Source: Haloquadratum walsbyi J07HQW1
GTDB taxonomy: Archaea > Halobacteriota > Halobacteria > Halobacteriales > Haloferacaceae
Assembly: GCA_000415965.1 (NCBI GenBank)
Contig: KE356560.1
Coordinates: 2,103,689-2,167,688, forward strand
Direction: 5' to 3'
DNA: 64,000 nt
The notes below the pieces were generated by a model, which saw only the letters and a list, made by a program, of their open reading frames with translations, searched no databases and was not told the DNA's origin. Position numbers and translations under genes: made by a program. This document shows, one piece after another, positions 57,414 to 64,000 of this stretch (position 1 is the first letter of the stretch; each line of letters starts with the position of its first letter).

Positions 57414-57965
57414 TTAAATATCTTTGAATGCTTGCTGTGTATTTAATTGTCCAGCTTTTTCATCTACTTGCTGTTTAACTGAATCGAGTTCTTCGATAAG
57501 TTGTTGATATTCGTCGTTGTCCGATAACTCTCGCTGATCCTTTCGTTCCTCAAGCAGCGCTTTCTTTTCAGAAATCTGGTACATCTTATTCATCAACTCA
57601 CTGTATGAATCTCGATCAATGAGGTCTGAGACAAGTTCGAGCATATCCTCACGCGAGACTGGCTTGACTGCGTAATCATCGAATTCCATCTCGAGGATAT
57701 CGAAATCCGGCTCAACCGCCGTCACCATCGCTACTCGCATTTGATATCCTGCATCTCGCACCTTCCGGAGCACTTTCCGACCTGGCTGCTCTGGCATTCG
57801 TCTATCGAGAATCATGATATCAAATGACTCATCAGCCTTTGCTATCGCCTCTTTGGCTCCGTATGCAACATCAACAGAATACTCTGCGGAGAGCCATACC
57901 GCATATAGATCGGCGAGCTCTGGTTCGTCTTCAACAATTAAGATTTGCTTTTCATTATTGCTCAT
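57414..57965 (-). CDS. HalX-type response regulator
   Basis: This 183-residue protein starts at the ATG at 57965 (MSNNEKQILIVEDEPELADL); the frame is open to 58103 but the added part is Cys/Tyr-rich and unlikely. The receiver domain has acidic residues Glu12/Asp13, the phosphoacceptor Asp54 (IMILDRRMPEQPG), Thr82 and Lys101 (DYAVKP). Residues 105-175 form the HalX helical domain, ending in a coiled-coil-like acidic tail (LDSVKQQVDEKAGQLNTQQA). It has no DNA-binding domain, so output is likely through protein contacts. The multi-PAS kinase is downstream. Confidence 0.9.
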   Translation of the reverse strand: MSNNEKQILIVEDEPELADLYAVWLSAEYSVDVAYGAKEAIAKADESFDIMILDRRMPEQPGRKVLRKVRDAGYQMRVAMVTAVEPDFDILEMEFDDYAVKPVSREDMLELVSDLIDRDSYSELMNKMYQISEKKALLEERKDQRELSDNDEYQQLIEELDSVKQQVDEKAGQLNTQQAFKDI

Positions 57966-58200
57966 AACATTATTCTCTTGTCCTGATATGTATCTGCTAA
58001 AGCAATAATAATCATGGTATCTGAGTCGTGAACTGCAGCACTTGTTTTCGCAGTTATGATAGACGTGCATATAAATCTTATATTCATTCTTATATAAATT
58101 CAACTACACCACTCGGTAATATTGAGCGACGATGGGATAAGACGAACATAATAAGATATATGACTCCGGAAGAATTGTCTCATTCAACAATCAAATCGTA

Positions 58201-59259
58201 ATGGCAACAGACGTACGATTACAGTATTATGGTGCGCAGTACGGTCGGATTATCAGCGTGTTGCTTGTCTTGTCTGCGATTGCTGCGTTTGCTGCAGCAG
58301 GCTTTGTGTTCACCAATCCACCAATAGAACAAACAAGCCCAGAAGAGACAAATGTACAATCATTCTCATTTGATGCAGACCACCGTGCAACAATAACCGG
58401 ACCAACGCAGCTTTTCGATCGTGGGCGGACACTCCAAAATTATCCCGTCTATTTTCAAAACGCCTCACCTGATGTTACCTTCGCTACAACAATCTCTGTC
58501 CCACAAGATCGATCAGTCGATGTCTCATACCGGGTTGTTGCCAATTACGAAGCAACGTTTCGTGGTGAAGTATTCTGGGACCGACAGGAAGTCATTGCGA
58601 GTAATAAATGGACAGTGCAAGATGGACAAGTCCAACATAATACGACACTGACAATTTCGGAATATCTCTCACGAATTGATCCGTTTGAGTCAGCGGTTGG
58701 GAGCACAGGAACACTCTCACGAGATCTCCAATTCGTTGTGACATACAGTTCACCAGTTGATGGGGGGAGCAGATATGAAGGACAGTTACGCTCAACGACG
58801 ACAATTCAATCATCATCTGATGCATATTGGGTAAGTTCTGAAATTGGAGATAGCACAACAAAAAGCCAGACACAGTCATCAGAGCAGTATGTCGGACAGC
58901 CAAATATGCAGCAAGTGCGATTGTTAGCCGGAACTGGTGGTATATTATTCATCGCTGGAGCGAGCGTGTTCGTCTGGACGCGTCGACAGGATGATCCGGC
59001 TGAATTGGAACTTGCTGTTGTTCGCGACCGCTATGACGAGTGGATCTCAGAGGGTGAACTTCCAACCGGTGCAGCGAGTGAGTACGTATACATAAACTCA
59101 CTTGAGGGGATTGTCGACATTGCAATCGACACAAACAAACGCGTGATCTACGATGCTGATCTTGAGACCTACAGCGTCGTTGATGAGAATATCATTTACT
59201 ACTATGCACGTGACCCGACCGCTGTCTCATCGTGGCTGAATCTTTCTGTTGATGAGTGA
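58201..59259 (+). CDS. DUF5305 membrane-anchored surface protein
   Basis: This 352-residue protein has one membrane helix near the N-terminus (IISVLLVLSAIAAFAAAGFV, about 17-36) and an extracytoplasmic beta-rich region of about 190 residues (for example RVVANYEATFRGEVFWDRQE). A second helix follows (LAGTGGILFIAGASVFVWTR, about 243-262), then a cytoplasmic domain with EYVYINSLEGIVDIAIDTNK and VIYDADLETYSVVDENIIYY. This matches DUF5305, often encoded next to a signal peptidase I in haloarchaea. Here a signal-peptidase gene converges on it with seven bases between the stops. Confidence 0.82.
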   Translation: MATDVRLQYYGAQYGRIISVLLVLSAIAAFAAAGFVFTNPPIEQTSPEETNVQSFSFDADHRATITGPTQLFDRGRTLQNYPVYFQNASPDVTFATTISVPQDRSVDVSYRVVANYEATFRGEVFWDRQEVIASNKWTVQDGQVQHNTTLTISEYLSRIDPFESAVGSTGTLSRDLQFVVTYSSPVDGGSRYEGQLRSTTTIQSSSDAYWVSSEIGDSTTKSQTQSSEQYVGQPNMQQVRLLAGTGGILFIAGASVFVWTRRQDDPAELELAVVRDRYDEWISEGELPTGAASEYVYINSLEGIVDIAIDTNKRVIYDADLETYSVVDENIIYYYARDPTAVSSWLNLSVDE

Positions 59260-59265
59260 TATCGT

Positions 59266-60420
59266 CTATTCGAGCCATTGACGGATTTTAACCAATAACG
59301 GCACATCGCGTTGTCGACGACCAATTCGAATTGGGTCAAGTCCAATAAGTGTCGTCGCAATAATAAACGATGCAGCACCGACAGCAGTATTGATTGCAAC
59401 GAGTGGCGCCCACGGATGAATACGATATAAGCCAACAATCATTTCACGCGGAAGAAAGGCAAGATATCGATGTTCAACAATTGCATCGACATATACACCG
59501 GTTGAGGGTGGCGCAGAAATCGTCACATTTGTTTGTGCTGTTGTTTGTGCGGGGACAACCAACTGTGTATCAGAGACAGCAACATTATCACTTGCTGGTT
59601 CAATCATCACGATAACTGGAATCCACCCATTACTCGGGACTTGATAACTCACTGTCTCATTTGACCCCTGTCCAATCACAGAGATGCCAGCAGAATCACT
59701 CTCTGAACTCACGTACTGAAATTGATGAACACCACCCGGAAGGATCATACTCATCGTGAGCGTGGCTGTTAGAAGTAATATCAAAATAGCAATAATAATC
59801 GTTGGATTAATTTTTCCCTCAGAGCGTGAGGTGTCTCGGCGGCGAGTTAATCGGGTATTTTCTGCGTATGCTGACAGTGCATATGCAACCCCACCAAATC
59901 CAATAAGGATATATGACAGCCCTTGACCACCAAGGATTGCTCGTGTTCCAAGTAATACTGCTAGTTCTTCCTGGGCTGTTGTTGTGAGTGACCCTATTGT
60001 GGTGACTGCAGTTCCAAGATGCGGAATCACAACAACAAAATCACCAATCGCGAGCGCTTTTGCAACAATCTGTGACTCACTCACTGTGGGTTCAGAGCCG
60101 TCCTGATCAGTCACAACATTCGCATCACCACGAGTAATATATCCGTCTGATGTTGTCCCAACGACTCGATGTGTGACTAATCCACCACCATTGAGATTAA
60201 CAGCGTCAAAGGTGACAATGTCGCCTTCCTCAATTGGTCCAGCTAATGCTGTTGGAATCGCAATGAATCCATCACCAGCGCTAATGGTCGGAGCCATACT
60301 TCCCGTTTCAACATATGCCGGACCAACTGGCTGTCCGAGAAGTGCCCCAGCGAGCATTGAAATAACGAATAACAGTGCTAGCGCGCCACCGACCCGTTTG
60401 AGTATCTGCACCAGCACCAT
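59266..60420 (-). CDS. Signal peptidase I, archaeal type, with C-terminal extension
   Basis: This 384-residue S26B peptidase has one N-terminal membrane helix (GALALLFVISMLAGALLG, about 12-29). The catalytic Ser41 is in ETGSMAPTI, His84 in LVTHRVVG, and Asp99 in TRGDAN. The archaeal/eukaryote Ser-His arrangement is clear. Beyond residue 160 are a second helix, a further transmembrane part (IIIAILILLLTATLTMSMIL) and a soluble, beta-rich extracytoplasmic domain (about 235-335) ending in one more helix. That extension is not part of a general Sec signal peptidase, so it probably serves a dedicated set of surface proteins such as DUF5305 partners. Confidence 0.85.
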   Translation of the reverse strand: MVLVQILKRVGGALALLFVISMLAGALLGQPVGPAYVETGSMAPTISAGDGFIAIPTALAGPIEEGDIVTFDAVNLNGGGLVTHRVVGTTSDGYITRGDANVVTDQDGSEPTVSESQIVAKALAIGDFVVVIPHLGTAVTTIGSLTTTAQEELAVLLGTRAILGGQGLSYILIGFGGVAYALSAYAENTRLTRRRDTSRSEGKINPTIIIAILILLLTATLTMSMILPGGVHQFQYVSSESDSAGISVIGQGSNETVSYQVPSNGWIPVIVMIEPASDNVAVSDTQLVVPAQTTAQTNVTISAPPSTGVYVDAIVEHRYLAFLPREMIVGLYRIHPWAPLVAINTAVGAASFIIATTLIGLDPIRIGRRQRDVPLLVKIRQWLE

Positions 60421-60890
60421 GATTCTGATAAATCATTATACTATCTCAATCGTTTAGTATCTTTCAATCAGATAGGAGTCGAATTAATCAAACACATTAT
60501 GACAGTCCTACAAGATCAATCCTATATGGGATTATGTTGTCCTCAGCCCGCGCGAATCAAGTATACTTATACCCGATGAGTAAGAGCAATCTGACTGAGA
60601 ATAGTGCCGACACAATTGAGACGGTCTCAGCGACAGCGACAGTGATAGTGACGACAGCCGACATCAGTGAGGAAGTGATGTTCTCACGCGAGTCGATAAT
60701 ATTAATCGAATAAAGTGAGCGTCCACCAATCGATTGGTCAGTGAAACCCCAGCGATACTGGATACGCAGGGGATAATGATATTCCCAATGAGAGTCAACA
60801 CCAGCGAATCATGATTATTCTCGCAATCACGATGAGAAGATCACATCAGTAGGTTTCATCGAATCTTTTGATGCAGTAATAGACGACTGG
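60421..60890. other. Gap upstream of signal peptidase
   Basis: About 470 bases lie between two reverse-strand genes. A 45-codon forward frame (60576-60713, MSKSNLTENSADTIETVSAT) contains a GCGACA-type tandem stretch, but coding evidence is weak. A short palindrome AAGTATACTT lies at 60559-60568. No other feature is seen. Confidence 0.3.
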
Positions 60891-61502
60891 TTAACAGAAA
60901 TCCTGAACGATGTACACTGTCTCTGTCTCATCAGTAGTCTTGACAACGCCTATGCCTTCAGCAGTGATATCCTTCTGTAGCATATTATTCCGATGTGCCT
61001 CTGAACGTGCAAATTGAATGACACAGTGGTCTGCAAGTGCCACGTATGAGTCAATCTCGCGTGAGAGTGCGTCATTATACTCTGTCATAATGATTGTATC
61101 CCATCTAATTTTATTGATATTTTCACCGCTAAAACAATCAGCACCACGTCTAACGCGCATCTCTGCAGTAGTGCCATCAGGTGAGTGATGTGAATACTCT
61201 GCTGTCTCCGCGATTGCTCGTGCATGGTCCGTGGCGACGGTCGCAAGGTCGCTGTCCCAGTTAAGCGAAGGCATGGCGGCTGTATTCGCGCGCCATTGAT
61301 TCACTCGTGAATGTATCGCTTGCGCAGCATGAGAGGGGTCAAATGCATCATTCTCAGAGAGAGTGTCGTCTCGTGAGACACTACTCGGCGGAGTACTGGC
61401 GGATGTCCTGAGTTTAATATCGAGAGGCGACGCTGGTGTCACAACAAACCAAGCAGCGATACTACCAGTGATTGCTGCAACCAGGTCGCGTCTATTCGCC
61501 AT
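60891..61502 (-). CDS. CAP/SCP-domain secreted protein
   Basis: This 203-residue protein has a short N-terminal hydrophobic segment (LVAAITGSIAAWFVVTPASP, about 7-26), likely an export signal or anchor. A Ser/Thr-rich linker leads to a CAP (cysteine-rich secretory, antigen 5, PR-1) domain from about residue 60. It shows IHSRVNQWRANTAAMPSLNW, ARAIAETAEYSHHSPDG with the His ligands, FSGENINKIRW, QFARSEAHRNNMLQKDITAE and GIGVV near the end. Cys residues (CFSGEN, DHCVIQF, final FC) may form disulfides. The function of archaeal CAP proteins is unknown. The gene lies near the signal peptidase and DUF5305 genes. Confidence 0.82.
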   Translation of the reverse strand: MANRRDLVAAITGSIAAWFVVTPASPLDIKLRTSASTPPSSVSRDDTLSENDAFDPSHAAQAIHSRVNQWRANTAAMPSLNWDSDLATVATDHARAIAETAEYSHHSPDGTTAEMRVRRGADCFSGENINKIRWDTIIMTEYNDALSREIDSYVALADHCVIQFARSEAHRNNMLQKDITAEGIGVVKTTDETETVYIVQDFC

Positions 61503-62364
61503 GCAGTACGTATCGTCTGTGTAAACTTATAAAATACTAGCGCTTTGTGACACTTGTATCACATGAATTATCTATGATAAATGCGCTACATATCCACTTT
61601 CATACTGCGGTTATACGAGGGCTACGAGGAATATGTTATATTTTTATTTCATTTTGATGAAACGGAATGAGGTATTTAAAACGTGTATGGCGTCTCTGTG
61701 GTCGAGGTCACAGAGATTGTCGAGACTCGTATCAAAGTGTAGCGTTGTTATGCGCACTGATTACCCAATTGCATCACGACCATCCCATATAGCAGATACA
61801 TGTCTCAGTTTAATCGATCAGTCGATTGCTCTGTTGTGGGTTCTAAAACACCCGTCGCGTAATGATGTGATATCATCACAGATTCGCCATCGGAGTGTCA
61901 ATTCCTTGTCTCCGGTGGGATGTCCCTTGTGAGACGAATTCAAATGAAGTGAACAAACGGATTATAATGAGGGTCAACATGAGACAGTCTCTACTCTATA
62001 TGAAAGCATGAGGAAAGTCAACGAGGGTTACAATCACCACCACCAGTACCGACTTGAGGGTGCTTGCCGGAATCCCGACCACAAACGTGATTTTCCGGCG
62101 ATTGCTCCGGTCCGCACGACTATGCCGATGTGCGGTGGTATCGCCGGGTTGATCTTCCACCCGTTGTCGCCGTTCGTGATGGTGTTGATGTCGGTGTCGG
62201 TTGCCGCTCCAGCGATTACAACGCGCACTGTGGTTCTGAGTTAGCTCAAACCCTCTACGGGCGAAGCAAGGGGCGGTGTGGGTATCTTGACTTCGATGTG
62301 ACCCCGAGACAACTGACCTGATAAAATAAATACGTATGAATAATCTCCTCGATAACATCGAAAT
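61503..62364. other. Long gap with element-tail remnant
   Basis: This gap of about 860 bases has no supported gene. The segment 62000-62280 is GC-rich and several frames stay open by composition. At 62255-62308 the reverse strand reads LGVTSKSRYPHRPLLRP then a stop, like the VTSTSKPRG tail at 38.7 kb. GTGACCCCGAGA there is the right arm of the hairpin family without its left arm. Confidence 0.4.
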
Positions 62365-63513
62365 ATGACTCACGCTGAGGAAGGCATGTATTTTCGGGAT
62401 CTCTACGAAATCAGCATTGACACGTCACTCTCACTGGAAGACAAAATCGAGCGTGCGATTACCCTCGGGAGCAATCGTCTTGGAGTCCCGCATGGGATTC
62501 TCTCATACACTGGGGCTGGTGAATACGAAATTATCGATTCAACATTCGCAGACGGTGCCTATGTCGCCGGAACTGTCCACGATCTTGAAGCCACGTGGTG
62601 CCGGCATGTCATTGACGACAGAGAAATATTAGCTATCTCTCATGCCGGTGAGTCACCCTATCGCGACGATATTGCTCGGGACACGACAGGTCTTCAATGC
62701 TACATCGGGGCTCCAATCATTGTTGATGGCGAGTCTTATGGCACGCTCTGTTACTCAGGGACAGAGCCACGTGACACAGCATTCACTGAAGATGAAAAAA
62801 GATTTGTCCGATTGCTGGGTCGCTGGATCGGATACGAAATGGAGCGACAAAAACACTATCAGCTGTTAGATCAACAAAACGAGCGACTCGAGGAATTTGC
62901 CAATATCCTCACACACGATCTTCGAAACCCGTTGACCTCTGCGCGTGGATATACGGAACTCGTGGCAGACATGGTCTCTGATCCTGAGGCTGGATATTTA
63001 CAGACGGTGCTTGAGTCATTGAATCGGATGGAGACCCTTATTACTGAAACATTAGCCATTGCTCGGGATGGTGGTGATGTTGGTGAGCGTGAATCGGTAA
63101 CACTCGCTGCTCTTGCGGAGACTGCATGGGAGACGGTGGACCCAGACGACGCCCAACTTGAGATTACAAACGACAGAAGTCTGCTTGCAGATAAATCGAG
63201 TCTTCAGCAACTGTTCGAGAACTTATTTCGAAATGTGGACGAACACTGCGGTCCCGACACGATTGTGACCGTCAGCGGGACCGAAGAAGGGTTCACCGTT
63301 GCTGATACTGGACCAGGACTCGAAGAGTCGATTGCTGAGTCTTTATTTAAAACTGACACTCCTATGGAGGACAACCGTGCTGGACTCGGTCTATTGATCA
63401 CTGAGCGTGTTGTCTCTGGTCATGGCTGGGATGGTGATGTCGAGGTAGACAACGGAACCCGGTTCATATTCCGTGGAATCGGAAGGGTCTCTGAGCCAAT
63501 CGCAGTGAACTAA
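62365..63513 (+). CDS. GAF-domain sensor histidine kinase
   Basis: This 382-residue soluble kinase has a GAF domain (about 20-160) with GLQCYIGAPIIVDGESYGTL, and an H-box ILTHDLRNPLTSARGY with His184. The ATPase domain has an N-box LFENLFRNVDEHCG (Asn in place), DTGPGLEESI and the G2-like NRAGLGLLITERVV. The GAF domain with Cys79, His81 and Cys112 could bind a small ligand or chromophore. No response regulator is adjacent. This is a complete enzyme, unlike the multi-PAS kinase with its altered N-box. Confidence 0.9.
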   Translation: MTHAEEGMYFRDLYEISIDTSLSLEDKIERAITLGSNRLGVPHGILSYTGAGEYEIIDSTFADGAYVAGTVHDLEATWCRHVIDDREILAISHAGESPYRDDIARDTTGLQCYIGAPIIVDGESYGTLCYSGTEPRDTAFTEDEKRFVRLLGRWIGYEMERQKHYQLLDQQNERLEEFANILTHDLRNPLTSARGYTELVADMVSDPEAGYLQTVLESLNRMETLITETLAIARDGGDVGERESVTLAALAETAWETVDPDDAQLEITNDRSLLADKSSLQQLFENLFRNVDEHCGPDTIVTVSGTEEGFTVADTGPGLEESIAESLFKTDTPMEDNRAGLGLLITERVVSGHGWDGDVEVDNGTRFIFRGIGRVSEPIAVN

Positions 63514-63759
63514 GAGACTCAGTTTCACGACGCGCTCGCAGAGCAATCTGCAAATTTCGACATTCGGTTGTCTCTGCACGGGTGCTGTGATATGACACCC
63601 GGACCACCCGGACGTTCACTCGGCGATTTCAGTCCTCTGACTCATAAGACTGCTTACGGACAGGATACGATGCTGGAAACACCCGCGCGTATCGATCAGG
63701 CAGACTCAAATCTCACTATTGCTGATTTGTGCATGGAGGTCAACGAGATGTCGTCTGGA
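63514..63759. other. Convergent intergenic region
   Basis: The kinase gene ends here, facing a reverse-strand small gene. A 73-codon forward frame (63568-63789) is antisense to that gene over part of its length and is not supported. Confidence 0.3.
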
Positions 63760-63924
63760 TTAAGAGAGGAACCCGCCGTCGGATTCTGATTCTCGCTCTA
63801 ACTCATCAAGAATGTATGCGACCTTTTGCTCAAAGGTGAGGTGGTGAGCCGGAACGTCAGCACGATCGGCGACGGTATCCTCCAGGCGTGATTTGAGTTC
63901 CTCACTGACACTTGGACGTGGCAT
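63760..63924 (-). CDS. Small acidic protein, antitoxin-like
   Basis: This reverse frame encodes 54 residues from the ATG at 63924: MPRPSVSEELKSRLEDTVAD, then RADVPAHHLTFEQKVAYILD and an acidic tail ending FLS. Short haloarchaeal proteins with an MxRPSxSxELKxRL start and a FEQKV helix are common on chromosomes and plasmids and may be transcription factors or antitoxin-like proteins; this is recollection, not proof. No toxin-like gene is visible next to it, although the window ends soon after its promoter side. Confidence 0.55.
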   Translation of the reverse strand: MPRPSVSEELKSRLEDTVADRADVPAHHLTFEQKVAYILDELERESESDGGFLS

Positions 63925-64000
63925 ATCTTTGATGACCAGGTCACGGTATAAAGATGTACATCACCGGACACGCACGTCAGGAGGCCCACACACGATGATT

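Noticed and set aside
60576-60713. A 45-codon forward frame in the gap before the signal peptidase gene
   Set aside because: Low-complexity Thr/Ala/Ser content arises from a tandem stretch; no promoter at a fitting distance.
61996-62373. A 125-codon reverse frame rich in His and Arg
   Set aside because: Composition is an artefact of GC-rich remnant DNA, and it runs into the start of the histidine-kinase gene.
1-64000. tRNA or rRNA genes
   Set aside because: No cloverleaf-like sequence with a T-loop and acceptor stem was noticed by eye in the spacers; a covariance-model search would be decisive.

Overview
This window most likely comes from a square or related low-GC haloarchaeon close to Haloquadratum. 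The proteins are acidic and rich in Asp, Glu, Thr and Ser. Archaeal or haloarchaeal families are present (transcription factor S, NAC, RPA with RPA-associated protein, Fen1, HalX response regulator, archaeal-type signal peptidase, DUF5787/5797/5799/3054/5305/7117). The DNA is AT-rich for a halophile, gene spacing is loose, and decayed insertion-element tails are common. These family calls come from reading the translations; no database search was run.

Layout. Positions 1-3.6 kb are a decayed accessory zone: a frame-broken plasmid- or virus-type gene, a TnpB zinc-ribbon remnant and a small zinc-finger gene. Positions 3.6-13.7 kb hold a secreted Cys/His protein, a 2H phosphoesterase, an acyl-CoA dehydrogenase, a Wzx-like flippase, a Nudix hydrolase, a DUF5787 candidate nuclease, DUF5797 and an enoyl-CoA hydratase. 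Positions 13.8-15.8 kb are a GC-rich island of plasmid- or provirus-type remnants, with an intact ribbon-helix-helix antitoxin next to a broken PIN toxin. Positions 15.9-23 kb carry core genes: tfs, nac-trmI, methylmalonyl-CoA mutase large subunit, methylmalonyl-CoA epimerase and menE. Positions 23.3-27.9 kb are the rpa1 / RPA-associated protein / phosphoesterase operon, whose middle gene is split by a one-base shift.

Positions 28-33.2 kb hold an AI-2E family permease, a PadR regulator with a probable operator, a structured GC-rich spacer, DUF7117, a frameshifted DoxX-like membrane protein and DUF5799. Positions 33.9-43 kb hold a HAD phosphatase, a gluconate-type sugar acid dehydratase, a frameshifted rubrerythrin-type protein, a 2Fe-2S ferredoxin, DUF3054, a methyltransferase, a GNAT acetyltransferase and Fen1. 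Positions 43-48 kb hold membrane proteins, two small zinc-finger genes and a frameshifted DUF3179 lipoprotein overlapping a membrane-protein gene. Positions 48.2-53.2 kb are a complete CUT1-type sugar ABC importer. Positions 53.6-58 kb are a giant multi-PAS histidine kinase with a HalX response regulator. Positions 58.2-61.5 kb are a surface/secretion group (DUF5305, signal peptidase I, CAP-domain protein). The window ends with a GAF histidine kinase and a small predicted protein.

The genes together suggest a heterotroph that imports sugar by ABC transport, probably degrades it by an Entner-Doudoroff type route (the dehydratase), and handles acyl-CoA and methylmalonyl-CoA. Two features cut across the window. 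Hexanucleotide microsatellites occur in many unrelated coding linkers and also in non-coding DNA, and three of the four clear one-base frameshifts lie in such repeats. Hairpins with CCTCGGGG / CCCCGAGG arms mark dead insertion-element tails. No tRNA, rRNA, CRISPR array or intact transposase was seen.
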